Of a DNA stretch of 7,612 nt, positions 1-6,533 are shown in pieces. The notes under the pieces are model-generated. The model did not search any database, had not been told where the DNA came from, and saw only the letters and a list, made by a program, of their open reading frames with translations. This DNA comes from a bacterium. GTDB taxonomy: Bacteria; Verrucomicrobiota; Verrucomicrobiae; Opitutales; Opitutaceae. Made by a program: the position numbers and the translations under genes. Within the stretch, counting starts at the first letter, position 1; each line of letters opens with the position of its first letter. The stretch is from positions 1 through 7,612 of the forward strand of contig JAJXYI010000564.1 in assembly GCA_021780625.1 (NCBI GenBank), read 5' to 3'.

Positions 1-1
1 C

Positions 2-838
2 ATCCTCCCCTCGCCGCTGCGTCCGCTCCGGGGAAAACACTCCCTTCCCCAGTCGATCCCCGACAACATCGTCTGCTTCTGCCGCCGCTCGGCCACCGAC
101 CTCAACCGCCCGCAGCGCGGGCGCGCGCTGCACCACCGGTTCGTGCTCATCATCGCGCTGCAAACCGCCGTCACCGTCTGCGTCGACGACCGCGCGATCC
201 GGCTGCACGCGGGCGAGGGGTTGCTCGTGATGCCGTTCCAGTTTCACGACTACATCGACCCCGAGCATGAGAAGCTGCTGTGGCTGTTCATGACCTTCGA
301 GGTCGCCGACGACGCCGAGCTCCAGCCGCTTCGCTATCGGCCCTTCGCGCTCTCCCCCGCGATCCGCCAGCTCTCCGCAGATCTCCTGCGTGCCTACCTC
401 ACGCCGGGCGACGAGGACCTCGTCGTGATGACCTTCGCCCTCCTGCTCGCGCGCATCCGCAAGGCCGAGCCGATTCGCCGCCGCCACATAGACCCACCCT
501 CCGCGCCGGGCCTGATCATGCAGATCAACCAGATCGCGCAGCGCAAAGGGGAGACGGCCAGCGTCAAGGAGATCGCGCGCGCCCTGGGCATAAGCTCCAG
601 CCATCTGCGCGCACGCTTCAAGGCCTCGTGCGGCGTCAGCCTGGGCCGTCACCTGCGGCGGCTGCGCCTCGAGAAGGCCTGCGGACTGCTCCGCCTCAGC
701 TCGAACCGCGTCACCGAGATCGCGGAGCTGTGTGGCTTCAACTCGATCTTCAGTTTCAGCCGCGCCTTCCACATGGCCTACGGGATCGCCCCGATGGCGT
801 ACCGGAAGGGCGACAAGCCGCTCCGACCCGGGAAGTGA
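2..838 (+). CDS. AraC-family transcriptional regulator, 5' end outside window
   Basis: DNA-binding regulator with an N-terminal cupin-like sensor region and a C-terminal AraC-type double helix-turn-helix. The frame is open from base 2, giving 278 visible residues. The only in-frame conventional start candidate, GTG at 143, would cut off the first sensor beta strands (HHRFVLIIAL, visible residues about 44-53), so the true start is probably upstream. The sensor shows the typical pattern of a strand, then a glycine turn (HAGEGLLVMPFQFHDY). The two helix-turn-helix units lie near visible residues 188-207 (VKEIARALGISSSHLRARFK) and 235-259 (RVTEIAELCGFNSIFSFSRAF), followed by the family's closing P-x-x-YRK. 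The ligand cannot be read from the sequence. It converges on the amino-sugar operon (9 bases between stops), so it is not in a divergent regulator-target arrangement with it. Control of that operon is possible but not shown. Confidence 0.9.
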   Translation: MLPSPLRPLRGKHSLPQSIPDNIVCFCRRSATDLNRPQRGRALHHRFVLIIALQTAVTVCVDDRAIRLHAGEGLLVMPFQFHDYIDPEHEKLLWLFMTFEVADDAELQPLRYRPFALSPAIRQLSADLLRAYLTPGDEDLVVMTFALLLARIRKAEPIRRRHIDPPSAPGLIMQINQIAQRKGETASVKEIARALGISSSHLRARFKASCGVSLGRHLRRLRLEKACGLLRLSSNRVTEIAELCGFNSIFSFSRAFHMAYGIAPMAYRKGDKPLRPGK

Positions 839-847
839 TCCCGCAGT

Positions 848-1702
848 TCAGGCGAATGCCGTGACCCTCCGCGCCACGTCCGCGCGAAGGCGGTCGATGT
901 GCGCCAGCGCAAAATCCGCGACCGACAGGGACGGATCCGCGACGAGCGGCGTCAGGTCCATCGCCCAGGTGATGCCCGTCATCCGGTCCGTCGCATGCGA
1001 GGTGTGGAAGGTGGCATGCGCCGCACGCCGACCGAGCGTCGCCAGGTCGTAGCGCTTGCCGCCCGTCACCTGCGAGTCGAAAACCTTAAGCACCTCCGGC
1101 GCGAGCGCCTCGTGGCGTCCGGAATCCAGCGCGACCTTGTCGGAATCGACCAGCCAGTCGAGATCGCGCCACACCTCGCAGCCCAGCACCCGCCGCGGAC
1201 GCCGGTCCTCCGGCAGCGCGCGAATCGCCTCGATGCACCGGAGCATGACCGCCACGTGGGTGTCGTGCTTGTCCGCGGGATTGTGCAGGTAAACCACCTC
1301 GGGCGTGCAGCCCGCGAAAATGCCCCGCAAGTCCGCCGCGACCTCCGGGCTCCCCGGCTTCTTCACCTCAGAGCTGGGATGCGCCAGCTGGATCTGGATG
1401 GCGTACGACCCCATCCGGGCCGCCGTACGCTGCTCGTCGCGGCGAACCCCCTGCATCTGCTCGTCGGTCATCGACGCATAGGGGCCCGTACGCGGCGAAC
1501 CCGCGCCGTTGGTCACCACCACGCCGCCGAAGCCACGCGTCGCAGGAGCGTCGAGACAGTCGCAGATGCCGGCATAGGCCATGATCTCGATGTCGTCCTG
1601 ATGCGCCGCCACGCAAAGGTGCGTGACGCGCCGCAGGGCCTCGGCAGGTGTGAAGCCCGGTGCGGGAACGTAGATGTCCGCCTTGGGATGGGAGAATTTC
1701 AT
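848..1702 (-). CDS. PIG-L (LmbE-like) family deacetylase, stand-alone
   Basis: Probable zinc-dependent N-deacetylase of 284 residues, acting in the cytoplasm (no signal peptide seen). The PIG-L signature is complete. AHQDD (residues 33-37) replaces the usual AHPDD, with H34 and D37 as metal ligands and D36 as probable general base. The second motif ADKHDTH (143-149) supplies D144, H146 and ligand H149. A further block, VVTNGAGSPRTGPYAS (62-77) then RRDEQRTAARMG (87-98), is typical of the family. Known PIG-L enzymes deacetylate GlcNAc-containing substrates (MshB, BshB, chitobiose deacetylases); the substrate here is inferred from its neighbours to be an N-acetylamino sugar or conjugate. The ATG at 1702 is the only start that avoids a long overlap with the upstream ROK gene, which ends 20 bases before it. 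No Shine-Dalgarno is present. It is probably the last gene of the operon. Confidence 0.9.
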   Translation of the reverse strand: MKFSHPKADIYVPAPGFTPAEALRRVTHLCVAAHQDDIEIMAYAGICDCLDAPATRGFGGVVVTNGAGSPRTGPYASMTDEQMQGVRRDEQRTAARMGSYAIQIQLAHPSSEVKKPGSPEVAADLRGIFAGCTPEVVYLHNPADKHDTHVAVMLRCIEAIRALPEDRRPRRVLGCEVWRDLDWLVDSDKVALDSGRHEALAPEVLKVFDSQVTGGKRYDLATLGRRAAHATFHTSHATDRMTGITWAMDLTPLVADPSLSVADFALAHIDRLRADVARRVTAFA

Positions 1703-1722
1703 GATGAAAGGGTCGGCCGAGG

Positions 1723-3120
1723 TTACGGGTGGCCGGCTAGCGCGGGCAGGCTCGCCGCGGCGATCGCCTGGCCGTGACGCTTGTCGGTCTCGTCGGGCAT
1801 GCCGAGCCGGATGCGCTCCGCGAGCGCGGGAAACTCCTCGCGCAGCACGGCCCGCGCCCGGTCGAGGATCACCCCGCCGCCGCTCCCGCTCGTGACGCGG
1901 CCCAGCACCAGCACGTGGTCGATCTCGTAGAAATCCGCGTAGTGCGCGATCGCATACCCGAAATATGCACCCACGGTCTCGTAGATTGCCCGGGCCCGCG
2001 GGTCTCCCTCCTGCATCGACTCCTGCACCCGCAGCAGCCGCTCGGGCGGAGTGAGCGCTTCGTGAAAACGGAATCCCGCCCGCTCGGACAGGCGCGACAC
2101 CGCCTGCTGGGAAAAATACTGCACGCCGCAGCCGGCGTCGCCCGACCACTCGTCGCGTGGCGCGGCCTCCCGGTAGTCCACCGGGGAGAACGCCAGCTCG
2201 TTGAGCCAGTTCGTGATCGAGCCTGTCGGCGTGACGTAGCCCCCGGCCATGCTCGTGCCCATCGAGATGCCGAGCACGGAGTTGGCGCGCAGCGACATCG
2301 AGCCGGCGAGCGCGGTGACTTCGCCGTCGTTGGCCACCTCGAAGGGCACGCCGCCCCAGCGCTCGCGCAGCGTGAAGAACATCCGCCGGATGTGCTTCTG
2401 GAACGCGTCCGGGGGCACGCCGCGGAACAGCGAGGCGACCCGCACCTCGTTGTTGACGTAGACGCCCGCCGCGCTGCCTCCGATGGCGTCGAGGCGCGGC
2501 AGCTTCGATGCGGCCCGCGCAATGGAATCGTGGATACCCGCGATGTGGTAGGCCGGATCCTTCTCGAAGTAGGGATTCCACGGGATCTCCTCCGAATACA
2601 CGACCTTCCCGTTGATGACCGCGGCGGCCTTGCGATCGCTGCCTCCGATGTCGAACCCCACCCGGCAGCCCTCGAGGTGCCGGCCCACCGCCAGTCCGTC
2701 CGACTGCCGCACACCCGACTCGTCGCGGGCGGCCTCGACCGCGAAGCGGGCGCCATAGACGCGTTCGCCCATGAATTCGAAGTCGAAGGCGCGCGGGCCC
2801 GAGGGGCTGTATTCCTCCGCCAGCGCCTCGGCCACCTCGGGCGCGCCCACCACCCGCACGGTCGCCCCGCCGCGCTGCCAGAGCAGGGATTTCACGAGCC
2901 GCTCCGCGTAGCGCAGCGTGAGCGCGGCCTGCGGATGATCCGCGGACAACAGCCGCGTGCGATGCACGGTTCCAAGTCCGTCCGGGCGTACCAGGACAAG
3001 GGAGACCGCCCTTGCCCCCCGGTCGCGGGCGACGAGAGCCTCGTAGGCGCGGTTCCAGAGCACGGCAGGGACGAATTCGGGATCGAGAGGGGGACGGACG
3101 CGGGGGACGACGGGGAGCAT
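1723..3120 (-). CDS. ROK-family sugar-kinase-like protein with N-terminal extension, zinc motif absent
   Basis: A 465-residue protein whose C-terminal two thirds have the ROK/ASKHA sugar-kinase fold. Visible motifs are the phosphate-1 loop GFDIGGSDRK (155-164), the catalytic-aspartate region EVANDGEVTA (261-270, D265 in the ND position), the glycine-rich GISMGTSMAGG (284-294) and a late LVLGRVTSGSGG (405-416). In ordinary ROK kinases the zinc site is GExGH plus CxCGxxGC. Here the matching stretches read NELAFSPV (307-314, Phe in place of His) and SGDAGCGVQYFS (326-337, one Cys), so zinc binding is probably lost. Residues 1 to about 150 precede the kinase core and I do not recognise them; ROK kinases are usually about 300 residues. 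An in-frame TAA 12 bases upstream excludes an earlier start. It likely phosphorylates an amino sugar such as glucosamine, given nagB upstream and PIG-L downstream; a sensor or non-catalytic role is the alternative. Confidence 0.87.
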   Translation of the reverse strand: MLPVVPRVRPPLDPEFVPAVLWNRAYEALVARDRGARAVSLVLVRPDGLGTVHRTRLLSADHPQAALTLRYAERLVKSLLWQRGGATVRVVGAPEVAEALAEEYSPSGPRAFDFEFMGERVYGARFAVEAARDESGVRQSDGLAVGRHLEGCRVGFDIGGSDRKAAAVINGKVVYSEEIPWNPYFEKDPAYHIAGIHDSIARAASKLPRLDAIGGSAAGVYVNNEVRVASLFRGVPPDAFQKHIRRMFFTLRERWGGVPFEVANDGEVTALAGSMSLRANSVLGISMGTSMAGGYVTPTGSITNWLNELAFSPVDYREAAPRDEWSGDAGCGVQYFSQQAVSRLSERAGFRFHEALTPPERLLRVQESMQEGDPRARAIYETVGAYFGYAIAHYADFYEIDHVLVLGRVTSGSGGGVILDRARAVLREEFPALAERIRLGMPDETDKRHGQAIAAASLPALAGHP

Positions 3121-3160
3121 GTGGGGAAAGGGTTATGCGATCGTTGCGGAGCCCTGCAAT

Positions 3161-3195
3161 CCCAGCGGCATTTCGGGTGCCCGATGGACGCTGGG
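3161..3195 (-). other. Stem-loop in the nagB-ROK intergenic gap
   Basis: The 98-base gap between the nagB stop and the ROK start contains perfect 7-base arms CCCAGCG (3161-3167) and CGCTGGG (3189-3195). Nested inside are TCGGG (3173-3177) and CCCGA (3180-3184), with two further possible pairs between the stems. In minus-strand mRNA this folds into one long, GC-rich hairpin. No U-tract follows it, so it does not look like a standard intrinsic terminator. A role in mRNA processing, stability or partial attenuation between the first two operon genes is inference. Confidence 0.5.
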
Positions 3196-3218
3196 AGGCG
3201 CTGGCGCGCGGACGGAAA

Positions 3219-5186
3219 TCACAGCGGAGTCAGTTGCAGGAAGGCCTCCGGGGAGTAGCGCTTGAATGCCTCGATGGCTTCGTATTCGGCCAGGCCGATC
3301 GCGTTGTAGCGCTCCGCAAGCCGGCGGCTGCGGTCCTCGGTTCGCTGCCAGAACTCCCGGCGATCGTCTCCGAGGAACAGGGCCTGGTCCTTCTGCGTTT
3401 CGTGGCGGAAGATCGCCCGGCGGCGGCGCAGCACCTCCTGGGGACTGAGCGGCACGGCCATGTCGATCTCGTCGGCCGCCCATTCCGCCCAGGCTCCGCG
3501 GTAAAGCCAGAGTTCAGTCTCTCCAACCCAGGGCTGGCCCGCGCTCGCCTTCAACGCCTCCGCAAGCGCCCGCAGGCACAGGCGGTGCGTGCCGTGCGGA
3601 TCGTCGAGATCGCCCGCCGCGAAGATCAGGTGGGGCTGGATTTCCTCGAGCAACCGCACCATGCGGGCGATGTCCTCCGCACCGAGCTGACGGCGCCTCG
3701 GGAGCGCGCTGCGGTAGAAGGGCAGATCCAGGAAGTGGAGACGACCGGCAGGCACGCCGCATTCGCGGGCCGCGGCGAGCGCCTCGTGCCGCCGAATCAG
3801 GCCCTTCCAGCGCTCCTGGTCCGCCGAGGCCGCAAGCACCCCCGTCGACGAGAAGGACGCAAGCGCCTCGTCGATGCGCCGCGCCGCCTCGGGCGTGGAA
3901 AACCCCGCGTCCCGGGCGAACAGCAGCGCCCGCCACAGCGACTCGTCGGACACCGCGTTGGATCCGGATACCTGATACGCCACGTGAACCTCGTGCCCGT
4001 GCTCGACGAGCCTGCACAGCGTCCCGCCCATCGAGATCACGTCGTCATCCGGGTGCGGCGAAAGCACGAGCACACGTTTCGGGAACACGCCCGCGGACGA
4101 CGCGCGCAGCGGCCGCACGGGCGCATCGCCCGGTTTCGTGCGCGCCGGATCCCGGCCGCCCGGCCAGCCCGTGATCGTGTGCTGCATCTGGTAGAATCCG
4201 GCGAGGTTCGCCTCATAGGCGGAGCCATACACCCGCAGGAGATCCTGCAGTCCCGCCTCGTTGTAGTCGTCGTCCGTGAGCTTGAGGATCGCCTTCCCCG
4301 TCTTGTTCGAAAGCCAGAGGATCGCGCGCCGGGTCATGCGCTCGTCCCATTCGAGTCCCTGGTCGTCCAGCGGGCCGAGCAGCCATGGCGTGCGATAACG
4401 CGTGAGGGCCCCCGCCGCGTTGGCGTCCAGTACGAACCGGCAGGCGTCGTGCTCCTGCAGGAACGAGGCGGGCAGCTGGGCTGTGACCGCTCCCTCCACA
4501 GCCTGCCGCACAACCTCGGCCTTGTGTTCGCCCCAGGCCATCAGCACCACCCGCCGGGCCTCTAGTATCGTGCGCACGCCCATCGTCACGGCATAACTCG
4601 GCGTGTGCTCCTCGCCGCCGAAATCGCCCGCCGCATCGCGACGCGTGAGCGCATCGAGCGCCACCAGGCGCGTGCGGGAGCGCCGCGCGCTCCCCGGCTC
4701 GTTGAAGCCGATGTGCCCCGTGCGGCCGATGCCAAGGATCTGAAAGTCGATCCCGCCTGCCGCATGGATCGCCTCCTCGTAGGCCCGCGCCATCGCGTCG
4801 ATCTCATGCGAGGGACGCGTGCCGTCCGGAATGTGCGTGGCGTCCTCCGGGATGTCCACGTGATCAAACAGGTGGACCCGCATGAACTGGTGGTAGCTCT
4901 GCGGATGATCCGCCGACAGGCCGCAGTACTCGTCCAGGTTGAAGGTGACGACGTTGCGGAAGCTCAGGCCCTCCTCGCGATGCAGGCGGATGAGCTCCGC
5001 GTAGAGACTGAGCGGCGTTGATCCCGTCGCCAGGCCCAGCACCGCCCGCCTGCCCTGCGCCTGCCGCTCGCGGATCAGGGCCGCGATCTCCGCGGCGACC
5101 GCCCGCGACGCCTCGACGCTGTCGCGAAAAACGGTGAGCGGCACGTGCTCGAAGCGCGAGGGAGTGAGGGGTTCGGTCGCGGTCAT
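3219..5186 (-). CDS. nagB: Glucosamine-6-phosphate deaminase fused to PIG-L deacetylase domain
   Basis: A 655-residue two-domain enzyme. Residues about 15-270 are a NagB domain, which converts glucosamine-6-phosphate to fructose-6-phosphate and ammonia. Its motifs are LGLATGSTP (50-58), FNLDEYCGL (82-90; D85 matches E. coli D72) and GIGRTGHIGFNEPG (152-165; H158 and E163 match H143 and E148). E. coli D141 is Thr (T156) here. After a linker (about 270-368), residues 370-655 form a PIG-L domain with SPHPDDD (376-382; metal ligands H378 and D381, base D380) and AAGDLDDPHGTH (523-534; H531 and H534). E. coli NagB is about 266 residues, so this is a true fusion; such NagB-LmbE fusions are, to my knowledge, common in Bacteroidota and Verrucomicrobiota. 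The frame has a TAA 60 bases upstream and no other ATG/GTG/TTG, fixing the ATG. No Shine-Dalgarno. First gene of the probable operon. Confidence 0.94.
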   Translation of the reverse strand: MTATEPLTPSRFEHVPLTVFRDSVEASRAVAAEIAALIRERQAQGRRAVLGLATGSTPLSLYAELIRLHREEGLSFRNVVTFNLDEYCGLSADHPQSYHQFMRVHLFDHVDIPEDATHIPDGTRPSHEIDAMARAYEEAIHAAGGIDFQILGIGRTGHIGFNEPGSARRSRTRLVALDALTRRDAAGDFGGEEHTPSYAVTMGVRTILEARRVVLMAWGEHKAEVVRQAVEGAVTAQLPASFLQEHDACRFVLDANAAGALTRYRTPWLLGPLDDQGLEWDERMTRRAILWLSNKTGKAILKLTDDDYNEAGLQDLLRVYGSAYEANLAGFYQMQHTITGWPGGRDPARTKPGDAPVRPLRASSAGVFPKRVLVLSPHPDDDVISMGGTLCRLVEHGHEVHVAYQVSGSNAVSDESLWRALLFARDAGFSTPEAARRIDEALASFSSTGVLAASADQERWKGLIRRHEALAAARECGVPAGRLHFLDLPFYRSALPRRRQLGAEDIARMVRLLEEIQPHLIFAAGDLDDPHGTHRLCLRALAEALKASAGQPWVGETELWLYRGAWAEWAADEIDMAVPLSPQEVLRRRRAIFRHETQKDQALFLGDDRREFWQRTEDRSRRLAERYNAIGLAEYEAIEAFKRYSPEAFLQLTPL

Positions 5187-5223
5187 GGTCGGCGCAGGTT
5201 GGAGGTCTTTTGGTTCCGCAGGC

Positions 5224-5229
5224 AGTATA
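5224..5229 (-). promoter_or_regulatory. Candidate -10 element TATACT upstream of nagB
   Basis: On the minus strand TATACT matches five of six bases of the sigma-70 -10 consensus and lies 37 bases before the nagB ATG, in a good position for a short leader. The corresponding -35 position falls in a T-run (about 5246-5252) and is a poor match, so this promoter might need an activator. It competes with the candidate at 5269-5298. Confidence 0.35.
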
Positions 5230-5242
5230 GGGCATCTGCCGC

Positions 5243-5276
5243 GTTAAAAAATGGCATATTCGACGATGTTTTTAAC
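5243..5276. promoter_or_regulatory. Inverted repeat GTTAAAAA / TTTTTAAC, possible operator
   Basis: Perfect 8-base arms at 5243-5250 and 5269-5276 are separated by 18 bases, in an A/T-rich island unlike the surrounding GC-rich sequence. The arm centres are about 26 bases apart, near two and a half helical turns. Its location between the nagB start and the exporter gene fits a regulator-binding site for the amino-sugar operon. The regulator is unknown. Confidence 0.4.
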
Positions 5277-5279
5277 ATC
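5265..5279. promoter_or_regulatory. Palindrome GATGTT-TTT-AACATC, candidate operator
   Basis: A perfect 15-base palindrome with 6-base arms (5265-5270 and 5274-5279) and a 3-base A/T centre. Compact palindromes of this size are typical binding sites of dimeric repressors such as the GntR or LacI families. It overlaps the -10 of the candidate promoter at 5269-5298, which would suit repression. No gene for such a repressor is in the window, and the AraC protein at the left edge would more usually bind direct repeats. Confidence 0.45.
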
Positions 5280-5298
5280 TTTGACAGCATCCGGTCAA
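5269..5298 (-). promoter_or_regulatory. Candidate sigma-70-like promoter for the nagB operon
   Basis: On the minus strand TTGACC (5298-5293; five of six bases of the -35 consensus) is followed after 18 bases by TAAAAA (5274-5269; four of six bases of the -10 consensus). The -35 lies in a small inverted repeat, TTGAC at 5281-5285 and GTCAA at 5294-5298. Transcription from here would give a leader of roughly 75 bases. Hexamer matches alone are weak evidence. Confidence 0.3.
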
Positions 5299-5318
5299 TC
5301 GACGGCTCCACCCGCCCT

Positions 5319-5945
5319 TCACAGACGGGCCAGCGCGAGTTCGACCGCGAGCGCGACGAAGACGAGCGCTGCGCCACGGTTGATCAGGCGCTGGGCCCTC
5401 GCGGACCGTGCGAAGACCGCGCCCAACCGTCCCGCCAGCGCGGCGATGCTGCCGAACACCAGCACGGTTGCGACGATGAATACTGCGCCCAGAACCCCGA
5501 TCTGCAGCCACAGCGGCCCGCGCGCCGGGTCGGCAAACTGCGGGAGGAACGCGAGGAAGAACAAGGTCACCTTGGGGTTGGTGACGTTCATCACGATCCC
5601 CCGCCGGTAGAGCGTCGAGGCAGGGAGCTTGGGCTCGCCGTCGCCCGCCAGTCCGACCGGCGCGGCGCGAAAACTCAGCCAGGCCAGGTAAACCAGGTAG
5701 GCCGCTCCCGCACCCTTGAGCAGCGAAAACGCCACCGGCGAAGCCCGGATCAGCGCAGCGACGCCGACCGCAACAAGCGAGGTGTGCACCAGCAGGCCCG
5801 TGCACAACCCGGCCGTCACCAGCAGGCCCGAACGCATGCCCGTCGACGCCGACTGGGCCAGCACGAAGAGATTGTCCGGACCCGGCGCGAGCGCGAGCAG
5901 GAGGCTCGCTCCAAAAAAAGTGAGAAGCGTGTGCAGGGCCGGCAT
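5319..5945 (-). CDS. LysE/RhtB-family amino-acid exporter
   Basis: A 208-residue integral membrane protein, the usual length for the LysE/RhtB family of small-molecule exporters, which mostly export amino acids or homoserine lactones. The N-terminal segment carries the family hallmark [18 protein letters not shown] (15-32), and the central hallmark is [19 protein letters not shown] (119-137). About six hydrophobic segments are visible, near residues 5-27, 40-65, 71-93, 115-136, 146-172 and 187-206. A polar loop lies at 94-112 (GDGEPK). The ATG at 5945 is preceded by a GGAG at suitable spacing, the only clear ribosome-binding site in the window. It lies upstream of nagB on the same strand, but 132 bases with promoter-like sequence separate them, so it is probably a separate unit. 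The substrate cannot be told from the sequence. Confidence 0.93.
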   Translation of the reverse strand: MPALHTLLTFFGASLLLALAPGPDNLFVLAQSASTGMRSGLLVTAGLCTGLLVHTSLVAVGVAALIRASPVAFSLLKGAGAAYLVYLAWLSFRAAPVGLAGDGEPKLPASTLYRRGIVMNVTNPKVTLFFLAFLPQFADPARGPLWLQIGVLGAVFIVATVLVFGSIAALAGRLGAVFARSARAQRLINRGAALVFVALAVELALARL

Positions 5946-5950
5946 GGCAT

Positions 5951-5954
5951 CTCC
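5951..5954 (-). promoter_or_regulatory. Shine-Dalgarno GGAG of the LysE-family gene
   Basis: On the minus strand GGAG sits 5 bases before the ATG at 5945. It supports that ATG over the out-of-frame ATG at 5950. The other visible starts (nagB, ROK, PIG-L, dut and the 3'-end gene) show no comparable site. Confidence 0.65.
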
Positions 5955-6063
5955 ATTCAGCAGGCACCGACGCCGCTGGCAAAACCTATCCCGCCCCGCC
6001 GCCCCTCCGCGCTGGACAACCCGCCCCCGCGCGAACAGCGTCCCGCTTCAACACAACCCCCCC

Positions 6064-6492
6064 GTGGAACTCCAAGTCAAACGCCTCACCCCGACCGCGA
6101 AGATCCCCGCCCGCTCCACCGAGCACGCCAGCTGCTTCGACCTCTGCGCCGACGCCGAAGGCACCCTCGCCCCGGGCCAGCGCTGTCTCGTGAAAACCGG
6201 CCTCTCCGTCGCCGTGCCCCCCGGCTTCGAAGTGCAGGTCCGCAGCCGGAGCGGTCTCGCCCTCAAGCAGGGCGTCGCAGTCCTCAATTCCCCGGGCACC
6301 GTGGACGCCGACTACCGCGGCGAGGTCGGCGTGATCCTCATCAACCACGGCTCCGAACCGTTTTCCTTCAAGCGCGGCGACCGCATCGCCCAGATGGGCG
6401 TTTACCGCGTCGAGATGTGCCCCGCCGTGGAAGTGACCGAACTGACCGACACCGCGCGCGGCGCGGGTGGCTTCGGTCACACCGGCGTCTGA
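6064..6492 (+). CDS. dut: dUTP diphosphatase (dUTPase)
   Basis: Hydrolyses dUTP to dUMP and pyrophosphate, keeping uracil out of DNA and supplying dUMP for thymidylate synthesis; family members are homotrimers. The 142-residue product matches the usual length and has all five trimeric-dUTPase motifs. Motif 1 is SCFDL (23-27, with Cys-Phe where Ala-Gly is usual), motif 2 RSRSGLA (60-66), motif 3 [13 protein letters not shown] (76-88, with catalytic D82), motif 4 RGDRIAQM (104-111) and the C-terminal P-loop-like motif 5 [10 protein letters not shown] (132-141, His where Ser is common). GTG at 6064 is chosen because the protein then begins directly at the first beta strand (ELQVKRL). The frame is open further upstream but there it overlaps the divergent exporter gene. 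There is no Shine-Dalgarno. The next gene starts 41 bases downstream on the same strand and may be co-transcribed. Confidence 0.95.
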   Translation: MELQVKRLTPTAKIPARSTEHASCFDLCADAEGTLAPGQRCLVKTGLSVAVPPGFEVQVRSRSGLALKQGVAVLNSPGTVDADYRGEVGVILINHGSEPFSFKRGDRIAQMGVYRVEMCPAVEVTELTDTARGAGGFGHTGV

Positions 6493-6493
6493 A

Positions 6494-6507
6494 CCCCGCC
6501 AGCGGGG
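6494..6507 (+). other. Small hairpin between dut and the next gene
   Basis: CCCCGC (6494-6499) and GCGGGG (6502-6507) form a perfect GC palindrome one base after the dut stop codon; a 5-base-pair stem with a 4-base loop is the likely fold. No T-run follows, so it is not a convincing terminator. It may be a weak attenuator or 3'-end stabiliser, or chance in GC-rich sequence. Confidence 0.3.
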
Positions 6508-6533
6508 CAAGGCAACCCGCACCCTTTGTGCCC

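Noticed and set aside
829..843. CGGGA/TCCCG hairpin spanning the AraC stop codon, as a bidirectional terminator between the convergent genes
   Set aside because: Only a 5-base-pair stem with no T-tract on either strand; expected often by chance at this GC content.
848..2581. A single 577-codon minus-strand gene including the stand-alone PIG-L
   Set aside because: Residues before the internal Met at 1702 are an out-of-frame, Arg/Gly/Ala-rich reading of the ROK gene; PIG-L homology begins just after that Met.
1774..4565. Long plus-strand open frames opposite the ROK and nagB genes (1774-3258, 3012-4565)
   Set aside because: They are antisense to genes with clear domain motifs, are rich in Arg/His/Gly/Ala, as expected of GC-rich shadow frames, and show no recognisable domain.
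5281..5309. Plus-strand promoter using the perfect TTGACA at 5281-5286
   Set aside because: No -10-like hexamer at 16-18 bases (GC-rich there), and it would transcribe antisense into the exporter gene.
5311..5330. Terminator hairpin at the end of the exporter gene (CCCG/CGGG)
   Set aside because: Only 4 base pairs with a long loop and no U-tract following on the minus strand.
5716..6063. An N-terminal extension of dUTPase from an ATG at 5716
   Set aside because: It would overlap the divergent exporter for 230 bases, has shadow-like composition, and dUTPases of normal length begin at the GTG at 6064.
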